DNA from: Neobacillus sp. CF12
GTDB taxonomy: Bacteria > Bacillota > Bacilli > Bacillales > Cytobacillaceae
Assembly: GCF_030348765.1 (NCBI RefSeq)
Contig: NZ_JAUCEU010000007.1
Span: 1,172,501-1,236,500, forward strand
Length of the DNA: 64,000 nucleotides
Direction of reading: 5' to 3'
How positions within the stretch are numbered: the first letter of the stretch is position 1; every line of letters starts with the position of its first letter. The translations under genes and the position numbers were made by a program. Below are positions 8,807 through 18,241 of the stretch, piece by piece. The notes under the pieces were generated by a model that worked only from the letters and a program-made list of their open reading frames with translations, made no database searches and was not told the DNA's origin.

Positions 8807-11200
8807 TCATATTTTTACAGTTTGATATAAATCTCTTAAGAGATTTTTATTGTGAATCGCTTCATTCCATGGATCTTGAACCACAGATAAGGCTTCATTG
8901 ATTCGATTATTGAATTCCTTGACCATTAACTCATCGGATAAGACTTCTCTAATATGCTCTAACCCCAAACGGTCAACCCAAGCGGAGGTTCTCTCTAGAT
9001 ATTTTGCACTTTCACGATAATATTGGAGGAATGCACCAATCATCTCTACCAGGTCATCTCCATCTTTAAACTTAAATAACAAATCTGCTTCGCGTAAATG
9101 TGTTCCTCCATTTCCGCCCACATACATTTCCCATGCACCTTCAACTCCGACAATCCCTACATCCTTTATGCCGCTTTCTGCACAGTTACGTGGACAGGCA
9201 GAAACAGCCATTTTCACTTTATGTGGAGTGTTTAAACCTTCAAATTTCTTTTCAAGTCGAATTCCCATCCCTATTGAATCCTGAGTGCCAAATCGACAGT
9301 AACTTTCACCCACACAGGTTTTTACCGTTCGAAGCCCTTTAGAGTAAGCTGATCCAGAAGGCATATCCAATTCCGCCCATATCTTTGGCAAATCTTCCTT
9401 ATATACTCCTAGCAAATCAATTCGTTGACCGCCAGTAACCTTAATCATACCTACCTTATATTTATCCGCGACATCGGCAATTTTTCGTAAGTCCTCGGAT
9501 GTTGTAACGCCGCCATACATTCTTGGAACTACGGAGTAAGTCCCATCCTTTTGGATATTCGCATGCATCCTTTCATTTACATACCTTGCTTCTTTCTCAT
9601 CCTGGTATTTTAAGGGATCAATCATTCCTAAGTAATAATTTAATGCAGGTTTACATTTCGAACAGCCATCTGTTTTCCACTCCAGGACGTTCATTACCTC
9701 GCGGATATGGGTAAGCCCTTTTTCACGAATTTCTGCCAAGACCTCATCTCTCGATAATGTCGTACAGCCGCAGATTGCTTCCTTTTGATCCGCCTGATAT
9801 TGATCACCAAGCGTGCAGGCAAGTAGATCAGAAACGAGTGATTTACAGCCCCCGCATGAACGGGATGCGTTCGTACAGCCTTTTACCTGGTCGACAGTGG
9901 TTAAGCCATTTGCCTTAATTGCCTCTACAATACTTCCTTTTGTGACACCGTTACAACCGCAAATGAGTTCATCATCTGACATATCAGCAACGGTATTCAC
10001 CTCAGAAATAACACTTTGTGATGACTCTAAATATTCTTCAATCCGTGATTCATTTTTAATAAAATTAAATAACTTATTTCCATCCTTCGTATCACCGAAC
10101 AGTACAGCTCCGGCAATTTTTCCGTTTTCAATTAAGACCTTTTTATAAACACCATTCCAATCGTCGTAGGTTTTATAAACTTTTGTACTCTCATCCTCAT
10201 TGATTTTCCCTGCTGAGAAAACATCGACACCAGAAACCTTTAATTGAGTAGAAAGGACAGACCCTTGGTAGCCTTCATCTCTAATCCCACAAAGTCTTTT
10301 TGCTAACACTTGTCCTTGTTGATATAACGGTGCCACTAATCCATATGCAATCCCGCGATGCTCGGCACATTCTCCAACAGCAAATACATTGGGGATTTCT
10401 GTTTCTAAATAATCATTAACGATGATCCCGCGGTTAACTGGAATTCCTGCTTCTTGAGCCAAAGCGACGTTCGGCTTTATCCCAACAGCCATTACCACTA
10501 AATCAGCTTTAATTTTGCTGCCATCAGAAAACTTTAATCCTGTTACATGTTTTCTGCCTGTAATTTCTGCGGTATTTTTTTGTAAAATAAAGTTCATGCC
10601 CTGTTTCTCTAACTCTACTTGCAGTAACTTTCCTGCCGTTCGATCTAATTGACGCTCCATTAAGTAATCATAAATATGAATGACATCTACTTCCATTCCG
10701 AGGTTCAGGAGCCCTCTTGCTGCTTCCAGTCCAAGTAGGCCTCCACCAATGACCGCCGCTTTCTTATATCTTTTTGAATATTCAATCATTTCTTCGCAGT
10801 CTTTTATGTTCCGAAACGCCTTAACCCCTTCCTTATCTGCTCCAGGTAACGGAAGCATAAATGGGTTAGATCCTGTCGCAATAATTAATTGATCATAGGA
10901 CTCTATTCGTCCTTTATCTGTGCTCACACTTTGTGTTTTTGTGTTAATAGATGTAACACTTTCTCCGGGATAAAACCGGATCTTATTATCTTCGTACCAT
11001 TCCCACTCATTCAAAGTAATGTCACTTACCGAAGTACCACCTTGAAGCACCTTAGATAACTGAATTCGATTGTAATTCGGATAGGGCTCTGTGCCAAAAA
11101 TCGTAATTTCAAAGTTTTCTGGGTTGATTTTCAACACTTCTTCTACGGCTCTTACCCCTGCCATTCCATTTCCTATGAGAACTAACTTTTGTTTTATCAT
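8807..11200 (-). CDS. nirB: NADH nitrite reductase large subunit
   Basis: Six-electron reduction of nitrite to ammonia in the cytosol. The 797-residue protein shows, in order, an FAD-binding domain ([12 protein letters not shown] near residue 10), an NAD(H)-binding motif ([13 protein letters not shown] near 152), two BFD-like [2Fe-2S] segments (CGCNGVTKG ... CGGCKSLV and [10 protein letters not shown]), and the C-terminal siroheme/[4Fe-4S] region with [10 protein letters not shown] and CPRNCAESG. The ATG follows GGAAGGTG by 7 bases. It leads the operon nirB-nirD-nirC-sumT-trpD2-like. The upstream 180 bases are AT-rich; no certain TnrA or Fnr site could be picked out. Confidence 0.96.
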   Translation of the reverse strand: MIKQKLVLIGNGMAGVRAVEEVLKINPENFEITIFGTEPYPNYNRIQLSKVLQGGTSVSDITLNEWEWYEDNKIRFYPGESVTSINTKTQSVSTDKGRIESYDQLIIATGSNPFMLPLPGADKEGVKAFRNIKDCEEMIEYSKRYKKAAVIGGGLLGLEAARGLLNLGMEVDVIHIYDYLMERQLDRTAGKLLQVELEKQGMNFILQKNTAEITGRKHVTGLKFSDGSKIKADLVVMAVGIKPNVALAQEAGIPVNRGIIVNDYLETEIPNVFAVGECAEHRGIAYGLVAPLYQQGQVLAKRLCGIRDEGYQGSVLSTQLKVSGVDVFSAGKINEDESTKVYKTYDDWNGVYKKVLIENGKIAGAVLFGDTKDGNKLFNFIKNESRIEEYLESSQSVISEVNTVADMSDDELICGCNGVTKGSIVEAIKANGLTTVDQVKGCTNASRSCGGCKSLVSDLLACTLGDQYQADQKEAICGCTTLSRDEVLAEIREKGLTHIREVMNVLEWKTDGCSKCKPALNYYLGMIDPLKYQDEKEARYVNERMHANIQKDGTYSVVPRMYGGVTTSEDLRKIADVADKYKVGMIKVTGGQRIDLLGVYKEDLPKIWAELDMPSGSAYSKGLRTVKTCVGESYCRFGTQDSIGMGIRLEKKFEGLNTPHKVKMAVSACPRNCAESGIKDVGIVGVEGAWEMYVGGNGGTHLREADLLFKFKDGDDLVEMIGAFLQYYRESAKYLERTSAWVDRLGLEHIREVLSDELMVKEFNNRINEALSVVQDPWNEAIHNKNLLRDLYQTVKI

Positions 11201-11383
11201 GGGACAACACCTTCCTTGTTTGTATTGAATTATCTGAATTATTTATAACATTATGGCAACTTTATTAACATGAGTTTGGAAGGTTATCTAACATATTATT
11301 TCAACGCTTTAACCCGATAAAGTACCCTAGAAGCCCTTATTTCATAATGGTGGTAACGGATACATCTAGATAAAAATTAACAA

Positions 11384-11411
11384 GAAAAAATGGACCTCAA
11401 AATTGAAGTCC
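11384..11411 (-). terminator. intrinsic terminator after the intact ger operon
   Basis: On the minus strand GGACTTCA / TGAGGTCC forms an 8-pair stem with a 4-base loop followed by TTTTTT, 10 bases after the small membrane protein gene. Confidence 0.85.
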
Positions 11412-11420
11412 AAAACCAAA

Positions 11421-11621
11421 TTACCACATGAAATGTGAGTATATGAAATCCGCAGCAATTAAACCGAAGCCAAGTGATATATTTCCCCACCCTAAAAATT
11501 TTGATACTTTCTGTTCTTTTTTCAGAGAAGCATTTCGATATGCCTTTACATCAGTAAGAAGGATTAATCCTCCTGTCACCCAGCAGATTACAATCACATA
11601 ATTCAAATAACCAATATACAT
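11421..11621 (-). CDS. small two-TM protein of the ger operon (CLC_0170-like)
   Basis: A 66-residue protein with two hydrophobic segments (about residues 5-22 and 45-62) separated by a short charged stretch AYRNASLKKEQKVSK. It starts 12 bases after the gerC gene and ends at the operon terminator, so it is co-transcribed with the receptor genes. Small two-helix proteins are known as accessory or D-type subunits in some gerA-family operons, where they modulate germination; the same role is inferred here. The assignment to the CLC_0170-like family is from general resemblance only. Confidence 0.75.
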   Translation of the reverse strand: MYIGYLNYVIVICWVTGGLILLTDVKAYRNASLKKEQKVSKFLGWGNISLGFGLIAADFIYSHFMW

Positions 11622-11633
11622 CCAAGGTACTCC

Positions 11634-12851
11634 TTATTTAGATTTCATTCCAACTCGGTGAATATGGGAATCAACCTTTACATCAAATGTAATACCCTGA
11701 TAAATTTCATCCCATTTATCTTTTGTTTGTACGTTCTTATTCCAATATTGCGGTAATCTAGCACGAAAATGTTCACCAAAGCCAAAAATATCCGCACTTG
11801 ATTTTTGTGTTTTTGCGAGTAATTTTTCAATCGATTTTTTAGTGTTTTTTGATGCTTCCTTTTCAATTTTTTTCAGAATAGCTGAATCAGAGAGCAGTAT
11901 TTTTGCACTTTCCTTTTCATCGATCTCACTCTCATACTGAATTTTTATCGAGACATGTGGTTTGCCATTTTTAAGCGAGACTTTCGTCCTGGTTTTTCGG
12001 CTAACAGCCCTTACTAAAACTGATTCATCCTTGCCAGGCACTTCGGCAAAGGCACCATACCCACCTCTGCCAATTCCTCTAATAGCCATAAAGACGCCAA
12101 TTTCCAGGGGTGATGTTTTTCCGACCATTTTATCACCTTGAAAGTATGCCAGACCGTTTAATTGAATGGTCTTTTTTCCTTTTAGCGCTAAATAAGGGAG
12201 ATAAGGGTCCTGACCTTTACTGGAGTAAATCGTCCAAAAGAGCCCAATGAAGCTCGGCGGAAATTTGCCTATTGCCGTTAAATTATCTACCATGTCTGCT
12301 AAATAAAGGGATGGAACACGTTCCAACTCAGGAGTTAAATCCATATATTTATCTGCTGATTCTTTTGACACGACAAGAGCAGCCGTTCTCCGAATCTCGG
12401 GATTTCGTCTAAGAAAATCATTAAACCGGGCTGTTCCATCTCTGGCTATTTCTTCACTTAGGACAATTATTCGTAAATGTCCTAGAAACAATTCATCCGC
12501 AACCTCCTGTTGTAAATTTAACATGGCATCCTCTAAGGTGTGACCCACGACTTTCACAACCAAAACTGGCTTTACGGTTCCCCCAGGCTGCTGTGGCCCT
12601 AGAGGTATTCTACCAGGAACAGCAATTTGTACCGTTACCTTTATCATATTTTCATCTGGAATCGGAAATTTTTTTCCTAAATGAGAAACATCATCTTCCT
12701 TCTTTCGCTCTTCCTCGCTCGCTTTATCAATTCCAATAGCCAATACCGTTGCTCTTTGTTCAATCTCTTTACTATCCCAACATCCTGATAGGATAGGAAT
12801 GAGAATAAAAAACACGATTATTATTTTTATATCACGATGATTTTGCCACAT
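11634..12851 (-). CDS. Ger(x)C family spore germination lipoprotein (C subunit)
   Basis: C subunit of a nutrient germinant receptor, anchored at the outer face of the spore inner membrane. The ATG at 12851 follows GGAGGAGG by 7 bases; the longer frame is not needed. The 405-residue precursor has a hydrophobic signal segment ending LIPILSGC, a lipobox whose Cys would be lipidated, then the WDSKEIE motif seen at the mature start of many GerC proteins. The C-terminal third has the Ger(x)C domain ending DVKVDSHIHRVG. It overlaps the end of gerB by 20 bases. The germinant cannot be told from sequence. Confidence 0.92.
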   Translation of the reverse strand: MWQNHRDIKIIIVFFILIPILSGCWDSKEIEQRATVLAIGIDKASEEERKKEDDVSHLGKKFPIPDENMIKVTVQIAVPGRIPLGPQQPGGTVKPVLVVKVVGHTLEDAMLNLQQEVADELFLGHLRIIVLSEEIARDGTARFNDFLRRNPEIRRTAALVVSKESADKYMDLTPELERVPSLYLADMVDNLTAIGKFPPSFIGLFWTIYSSKGQDPYLPYLALKGKKTIQLNGLAYFQGDKMVGKTSPLEIGVFMAIRGIGRGGYGAFAEVPGKDESVLVRAVSRKTRTKVSLKNGKPHVSIKIQYESEIDEKESAKILLSDSAILKKIEKEASKNTKKSIEKLLAKTQKSSADIFGFGEHFRARLPQYWNKNVQTKDKWDEIYQGITFDVKVDSHIHRVGMKSK

Positions 12852-13944
12852 TTTTTTTCCTCCTCCAACTCCTGAGGAAATCAATCATTAGAAGGGTTGC
12901 TGGATACATGACCGTAATCATCAAGCCTGCTCTTCCGATATATTGGATGATCTCATACATATGTAAAACGTTTTGCGGCAACATTGCCAAAAAAAACACA
13001 AACGGCAGAATAAAATAGCTGAGCATTTTATGGTCCTTTAGTCTGAATAGCTCTTTAATAGAATGAATGGTAAAGTAGTAACTTGAAAATAAAGTAGTAA
13101 ATACAGCCAAAACCCAAACTGCTAAAAAGATAATATCTAATCTTTGCAGTATGTTACCAGGTACAGCAGTTGTCCTAGCCAGTTCTAAAGTTGGCCAAAA
13201 GATTTGTTTAATTTCTTCTGGTCCAAATATAGCCACTGTTGCGATAACAATTAATAGGTATAAACCACCTGAAATCAAAATACCCCAAAAACTAGCTTGC
13301 AATGCTTTCTTTGGCGATTTCATGGAGGGGATAATCATTGTGATAATAAATGACCCCTGAAATAACGCTGAAATCGTAAGTATGCCAGCAGCCATATCTT
13401 GAAGATCATTCCCTAAAAATATTGGACGCAAATATAAGAGATTGGCATTCTTTAATGAGAATGCAACCACAATCAATACAGGCGCCAATATCATGGGGAC
13501 ATAAAAATTGTGGATATAAGAAAAAACATTGATATTATTCCTACAGCTAATAGACGCCAGTAAAAGCATAACAACAACAGTAACCTCAAGAGGTGTTTCT
13601 CTTAAAACAGCCGTTACGACTACAGCACCAAATTCCCGTGCTGCCAGGCTGGTTAAAATTAAAAAGAAGAAGATCACAAATAAGCTAAAAATCTTTCCCA
13701 GCCATTTACCGATAATATCTTGGCTGTACGTAATAATTGTTTTTTGAGGGTGTCGCATCCCTAGGTAGGTAAGAATAAATAAACCAATTGCAGCCAAAAA
13801 AATGCCGATTAAGGTTACAAATGGTGCACTTGTTTCACCCGCCCTAACTGCAAATAACGGTAAAGGAAGCACGCCTACCCCAATAATGGTACTAATTAAT
13901 ACGGTTGTTGCTTGAAGTGTTGTGATCTCCTTTGGATCCCCCAT
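12832..13944 (-). CDS. GerAB/spore germination permease (B subunit)
   Basis: Membrane B subunit of the receptor, an APC-superfamily-like protein thought to bind the germinant. The ATG at 13944 follows GGGAGG by 9 bases, giving 370 residues starting MGDPKEITTLQ. About ten hydrophobic segments are visible; the motif TIIGVGVLPLPLF early on is typical of the endospore germination permease family. It overlaps gerA upstream by 53 bases and gerC downstream by 20, indicating tight translational coupling and fixed stoichiometry. Confidence 0.92.
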   Translation of the reverse strand: MGDPKEITTLQATTVLISTIIGVGVLPLPLFAVRAGETSAPFVTLIGIFLAAIGLFILTYLGMRHPQKTIITYSQDIIGKWLGKIFSLFVIFFFLILTSLAAREFGAVVVTAVLRETPLEVTVVVMLLLASISCRNNINVFSYIHNFYVPMILAPVLIVVAFSLKNANLLYLRPIFLGNDLQDMAAGILTISALFQGSFIITMIIPSMKSPKKALQASFWGILISGGLYLLIVIATVAIFGPEEIKQIFWPTLELARTTAVPGNILQRLDIIFLAVWVLAVFTTLFSSYYFTIHSIKELFRLKDHKMLSYFILPFVFFLAMLPQNVLHMYEIIQYIGRAGLMITVMYPATLLMIDFLRSWRRKKNVAKSS

Positions 13945-15562
13945 TTGATGTATCCTCCCGCTGATCATTTCCAACTTTATTGTGTTCTAAAATTTTATTA
14001 TCATTTTGACTCAATCGATTTTGATTGGCTGGTTGAAGAAATCCAGGTCTTTTTGGCATCCACCATAAAGGACTACGGATAACAACATCCTTCATTCCCT
14101 GGTAGTTTTCCGGAGATACTGGTGCCATGTACGGTACACCAAAGGATTTTAATGATAGCATGTGATTAAAGATAAAGATGACCCCGACCATAACGCCGTA
14201 TAGTCCAAAAATCCCAGATAATATCATAATTGGAAATCGCAGCATTCGTAGTGCGAAAGCAGCTGTATAGGTAGGTGTTGCAAAAGAGCCAATCGTGGTT
14301 AAGGCAATAACGACAACGGTGATTGGGCTAGATAAACCCGCTTCAACAGCAGCCTGTCCAATAACCAGCACACCAACAATTGATAAAGCGCCACCTACTT
14401 GTTTTGGAAGCCGAACGGTGGCTTCTCGTAATATCTCCATCGCAACTTCAATAATCAAGACTTCGATAACAGCGGGATAAGGAACCCCTGAACGTCCACC
14501 AGCAACAGCTACTGCAAATTCAGTCGGCAACAGCTCTGGATTAAAGGAAATCAAAGAAACATAAAGGGACGGAAAGATAAGTGAAAAGACTAGTGCCAAC
14601 ACACGTGCAATCCTTACGAAACTCCCCATTAGGAATCTTGAAGAATAGTCCTCTGTTGTTTGGTAGAATTGGTTAAACACAACTGGAACCATCAAAGAAA
14701 ATGGAGAACCATCGACAAGAATTGCTACCCTGCCCTCAACTAAATTGGCTACTGTTTTATCCGGTCTTTCTGTCGTTTGGGTCTGTGGAAAGGGTGAAAA
14801 CGGATTGTCTTCAATAAATTGTTCTAGATATCCCACATCAAGGATGGCGTCGATATCAATCTCTGATAACCTTTTTTCTACCTCTTTTATTACCGTCTCA
14901 TTCGCTATCCCTTTCAGATAACAAATTGCCACGGTTGATTTGGTTAAGCGTCCGATTTTCATTGTTTTCACCTGGAAGTCTGGAGTCGGCAGACGATATC
15001 TAAGCAAGGAAATATTCGTAGAGATATTTTCGATAAAACCCTCCCGTGGTCCTAAAATAACCTGCTCGGTTTCCGGTTGGGCAATCGATCTCTTTTCTAC
15101 CTTGCGTGTTCCTATATGAATAGCTTCCTTGATTCCATTAATGAAAATGACGGTTTCCCCGCGTAACATCAACTCAATTAATTGGTCAATACTATCCCCT
15201 ACCTTAGCCTGACTATGGTAAAGAGTTTCAGTTATGATGAGGTTGATTAATTCGCTCAGAGGTTTTTCCCTTCCCATTAAATGCTCAGGTTCATACATTA
15301 GTGGCCTTAAAATATCCTGATTGATTACATCCTGGTTCACTAAACTTGAAAGGTATACGCTAGCAGCGGGGAATTTCCCAAAAATTTTAAAATGTTTTAT
15401 TTGTAAATCATCATTATTGCCAAGGATTTCTTTAACTTTCTTCTCTGTCTCCACTAATGAGCTAGAAGTTGGTGGTGTGTCTCCCTTTTTCTCTACCAGC
15501 TTACTCGGGGTTAACAATTGAGGTTTTCTAAAGTTTCGTTTCTTCGATCGAAATAAGGACAC
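13892..15562 (-). CDS. GerA family spore germination protein (A subunit)
   Basis: A subunit of a nutrient germinant receptor in the spore inner membrane. The 556-residue protein has a hydrophilic N-terminal domain (to about residue 290) with the family blocks GPREGFIEN and TERPDKTVANLVEGRVAILVDGSPF, then about five membrane segments with GVPYPAVIEVLIIEVAMEILREA and GQAAVEAGLSSPI. The C-terminal tail after SFGVPYMAP is long and Asn/Asp/Ser-rich. GTG start behind GGAGGTGG. First gene of the intact A-B-C-2TM operon; a sigma-G promoter is expected but not clearly visible. Confidence 0.94.
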   Translation of the reverse strand: MSLFRSKKRNFRKPQLLTPSKLVEKKGDTPPTSSSLVETEKKVKEILGNNDDLQIKHFKIFGKFPAASVYLSSLVNQDVINQDILRPLMYEPEHLMGREKPLSELINLIITETLYHSQAKVGDSIDQLIELMLRGETVIFINGIKEAIHIGTRKVEKRSIAQPETEQVILGPREGFIENISTNISLLRYRLPTPDFQVKTMKIGRLTKSTVAICYLKGIANETVIKEVEKRLSEIDIDAILDVGYLEQFIEDNPFSPFPQTQTTERPDKTVANLVEGRVAILVDGSPFSLMVPVVFNQFYQTTEDYSSRFLMGSFVRIARVLALVFSLIFPSLYVSLISFNPELLPTEFAVAVAGGRSGVPYPAVIEVLIIEVAMEILREATVRLPKQVGGALSIVGVLVIGQAAVEAGLSSPITVVVIALTTIGSFATPTYTAAFALRMLRFPIMILSGIFGLYGVMVGVIFIFNHMLSLKSFGVPYMAPVSPENYQGMKDVVIRSPLWWMPKRPGFLQPANQNRLSQNDNKILEHNKVGNDQREDTSNGGSKGDHNTSSNNRIN

Positions 15563-15637
15563 ACAACCACCTCCTACTTAATAATTTTTACCAATTCACC
15601 AATATTATTCCTCCTCTGCCTTCCCAAAACAGAAATT

Positions 15638-15666
15638 AAAAAACAGAAATCCCCTAGGACTTCTGC
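15638..15666 (-). terminator. intrinsic terminator of the degenerate ger locus
   Basis: Minus-strand stem CAGAAGTCC / GGATTTCTG with a TAGG-type loop followed by TTTTTT. It follows the 52-residue membrane protein directly and separates the degenerate ger locus from the intact one downstream. Confidence 0.8.
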
Positions 15667-15667
15667 A

Positions 15668-15826
15668 TTATTTCAATCTTACAAAAAATGCAAGAATGAG
15701 TATAACTAATCCGACTAGTGAGATGCCAAAAGCGCCCATTTTATTTCTATCTTTTAATAGAAAATAGGCATGAAGAAAACTATAGACACCTCCAAAGAGG
15801 ACAACTGCCCAAAATATCATCCTCAT
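15668..15826 (-). CDS. small two-TM protein at the end of the degenerate ger locus
   Basis: A 52-residue frame from ATG (MRMIFWAVVLFGG) to TAA with two hydrophobic helices, about residues 3-23 and 32-50, split by LLKDRNKMG. An AAGGTGAAGG sequence precedes the start. It occupies the place that the 66-residue two-TM protein holds in the intact downstream operon, although the sequences differ. The frame upstream is open and continuous with a gerC-like tail, so the original start could also have been fused by the deletion. It may survive as an orphan subunit. Confidence 0.6.
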   Translation of the reverse strand: MRMIFWAVVLFGGVYSFLHAYFLLKDRNKMGAFGISLVGLVILILAFFVRLK

Positions 15827-15995
15827 TAATCCTTCACCTTCCATTTCTGATTCCTTTAGCTGCTTTCCGAATCCGATAATATCGACTTGAACATCGATGG
15901 CTATGTTGACAAATGGGTAATTTTTATTTGTCCAATCCCAGTCTTCGTATTCTTTTGTGGTACTGAATAAGGGACGGACTGCTAACGACCAACCA
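15827..15995 (-). pseudogene. remnant of a gerC C-terminal end
   Basis: In a frame shifted relative to the truncated gerA, the minus strand encodes FWDIWDGWSLAV ... NYPFVNIAIDVQVDIIGFGK. The pattern resembles the end of Ger(x)C proteins (compare ITFDVKVDSHIHRVG in the intact copy). No start codon or N-terminal part exists; the sequence runs directly out of gerA. The simplest reading is a deletion that removed the gerA end, gerB and most of gerC. The similarity is short, so confidence is moderate. Confidence 0.45.
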
Positions 15996-17340
15996 TCCCA
16001 AATATCCCAAAAACGCTGGCAGCAAGAAGAAACCCAAATCTAGCAATTCTAATGGCATAATTTAGATTAACATCACTTATCGAGAAGGAAGACAAACCTG
16101 TGAGAGCAACGACGATTACTACAATGGGACTGACGACATTGGCTTCAACTGCAGCCTGCCCAAGTATCAATGCTCCCACAATACCAATCGTTGGTCCGAT
16201 TGGGGTGGGTACGCGTATCCCTGCTTCTCGAATTAATTCAAAGGCAAGTTCCATCATCAAGAGTTCAAGAATAGCCGGAAATGGCACCATCTCTTTTGCA
16301 CCTGCAATGGCTAATAATAAATTTGGCGGCAGCATTTCAATGTGATAATTGGTAATCGCGATATAGATGGATGGTGTGAACAATGTAATAAACATGGCTG
16401 TCATGCGGAGGAAACGTGTAAAGTTTCCATACATAAACCGTAAATAATGATCATCCGCAGAATGATAAAAAGCCCAAAAAGTCGCTGGCGCAACAACAGC
16501 AAATGGAGAATTGTTCATGACCACGATGACATGACCATCCTCGATAAAAGAAGCCGCTCTATCCGGTCTTTCGGTCAGTAATATGGTTGGAAAAAGACTA
16601 GCCTTCTTGTCTTCAATATGTTGGATGAGAAGGCTGAGATTTTGAACCGCATCCCTCTGAACAGCCCCAATCCTCGCTTTTACTTCATTTAGAACCCTAT
16701 CCCCAGCTAACTTTTTGTTATAAATAATAAACACTTCATTATTTGAACGCTCACCAATTACCATTTTCTCAACTGTAAAATCCTCTGATCGAATTTTTTT
16801 ATGAATGAGAGAAATATTTATATCTGCTCTTTCTACGAAAGCTTCCTTCGGACCAAATAATGTCGTTTCGTTTTGTGGTTTTTCTACACTTCTTCCGGCC
16901 GCCGTACTCGTGTTGATCACATGGCAGCGAGGCTCATGGTCAATAATTAGTAAAGTATTTCCTGTGTTTAATTCTTTTATCGCTTTGCTTAAACTTTTCT
17001 CTTCATTGATGGCACTGGCACTTATTATAAGGGGCACTTCTTTGGCAGTTCTATCTCTGTTTGTGAGCAATGGTTTTATGATATGTTCATCGACCATTTT
17101 CACATCGGTCAATGATGGAATATAAAAAATAACCCCTTCTTTTCCCATCATGGGAATGTTAATCTTGCGCACTTGAAAATCAATGTTTTGTGGAAAAGGA
17201 TAGAGCTTCTTAATAAGTTCCTCATCTCTTGATAAATCCACAGAAAAAGAAGTTTCTTGATTCGACGTTTCATTATCAATAATTTCCTTACTAGTTTCCA
17301 TTTTGAATCGGTTATTCTTTTTAAAAAAATGACTTTTCAT
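15982..17340 (-). pseudogene. GerA family spore germination protein, C-terminally truncated
   Basis: The 452-residue frame matches the GerA A subunit through its N-terminal domain (FGPKEAFVERADINISLI, TERPDRAASFIEDGHV) and membrane domain (PFPAILELLMMELAFELIREAG, GQAAVEANVVSPI). It stops abruptly at VFGIFGMVGR, inside or just after the last conserved membrane segment. The intact paralogue continues for about 90 residues beyond the matching point, including the conserved SFGVPY tail. The start has GGAGGAG upstream. No gerB follows. The protein may be made but is unlikely to form a working receptor; it could also act as a dominant or partial subunit. Confidence 0.8.
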
Positions 17341-17560
17341 ATAGGTTCTCCTCCTAGGAGGGCTACTTGAACGATTTGGTATTTAGTTATGGTTTAGCAA
17401 ATTAGATTAAATATCCTTTTTTTGAGGATATTCCCTTCACTCATTCTTAAAATAAGGCTAAAGACTTAGGGAGAGTTACAACCCGGGTTCGTTATGTTGA
17501 GTTTGTTTTAGAGATAGACTGTAAATATAGTAAACACATGATTTTAAGGGAGAGAATAAT

Positions 17561-17986
17561 TTGAAAAGTAATGAAGTTTCAACTAGATTCAAAGTTAGCG
17601 GTGTAAGCTTTGCATTGCTGTCGATTTTATTTTTAATTTGTATACTTGTTCAAGTATTTTTTGCAGGGTTAGCCATTTTTGTAAATCCTGCAAATTGGAC
17701 AAAACATACAGGATTTATCCATTTATTCGAATTTATCCCTGTTCTAATGTTCATTATTGCGTTTGTTGGTAAATTACCGCGCTGGGTAATCGGACATAGT
17801 GCAGCATTATTTGGTGTTATTTTCGTTATGTATTTTACTGCAAACATAACTCCTGTCCTCCCTTGGGCCGCAGCCCTCCATCCAGTAATGGCTTTCGTTT
17901 TGTTCTGGATGTCAGTCAAGTCTGTCCCAAAGGTATGGGAAATGACATTTAAGAGAAAGCAACGTGAAGGGGTTGCTGCAGAATGA
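17561..17986 (+). CDS. DUF6220-like four-TM membrane protein
   Basis: A 141-residue protein with four hydrophobic helices and conserved-looking HTGFIHLFEFIPVLMFI, FTANI and HPVMAFVLFW segments, resembling the DUF6220 family of unknown function. The two histidines in the helices (in HTGFIHLFE and LHPVMAF) recall small haem- or quinone-linked membrane proteins, but this is only a resemblance. The start is a TTG behind AAGGGAG. The stop overlaps the next gene's ATG (ATGA), so the two form a coupled pair. Confidence 0.8.
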   Translation: MKSNEVSTRFKVSGVSFALLSILFLICILVQVFFAGLAIFVNPANWTKHTGFIHLFEFIPVLMFIIAFVGKLPRWVIGHSAALFGVIFVMYFTANITPVLPWAAALHPVMAFVLFWMSVKSVPKVWEMTFKRKQREGVAAE

Positions 17987-18186
17987 GAGTACTTTTACTA
18001 TTTTTTACTGGTTTTGTTTTAGGATTGCTTCTTACTGAAGTAATAAATATATTTGGCTTTTTGTTGTATGATCAGACCATTGGAATAAAGTTTTTTCCAA
18101 TAATAATGGGAATTGTCTTAGCAGGAATTGATCTGCTTCTTCGCAGGAAATCAAAACTTCCAAATTATAAGAGCAGCCTCCATTAA
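17983..18186 (+). CDS. small two-TM hypothetical protein
   Basis: A 67-residue protein with two predicted membrane helices (about residues 3-28 and 36-54) and a basic C-terminal tail RRKSKLPNYK. It shares an ATGA overlap with the upstream DUF6220-like gene and ends inside a terminator stem. No family was recognised. Confidence 0.65.
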   Translation: MRVLLLFFTGFVLGLLLTEVINIFGFLLYDQTIGIKFFPIIMGIVLAGIDLLLRRKSKLPNYKSSLH

Positions 18187-18214
18187 GGAAGCTGCTCTCA
18201 TTGTGTTATTTTTT
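18170..18214 (+). terminator. intrinsic terminator after the two-gene membrane operon
   Basis: AGAGCAGCCTCC pairs with GGAAGCTGCTCT (12 positions, one G-U), followed after a few bases by a T-rich tract. The stem includes the stop codon of the small protein. Confidence 0.7.
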
Positions 18215-18241
18215 ACAAGGGTTAGTTCTATTTATGTTTTT

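Noticed and set aside
10680..10892. Plus-strand frames within nirB, such as 9100-9342 and 10680-10892
   Set aside because: They are antisense shadows of a strongly conserved gene.
11201..11380. TnrA or Fnr box upstream of nirB
   Set aside because: AT-rich words such as TGTTAGATAAC and TGTTATAAATA resemble parts of these sites but none matches both arms well enough.
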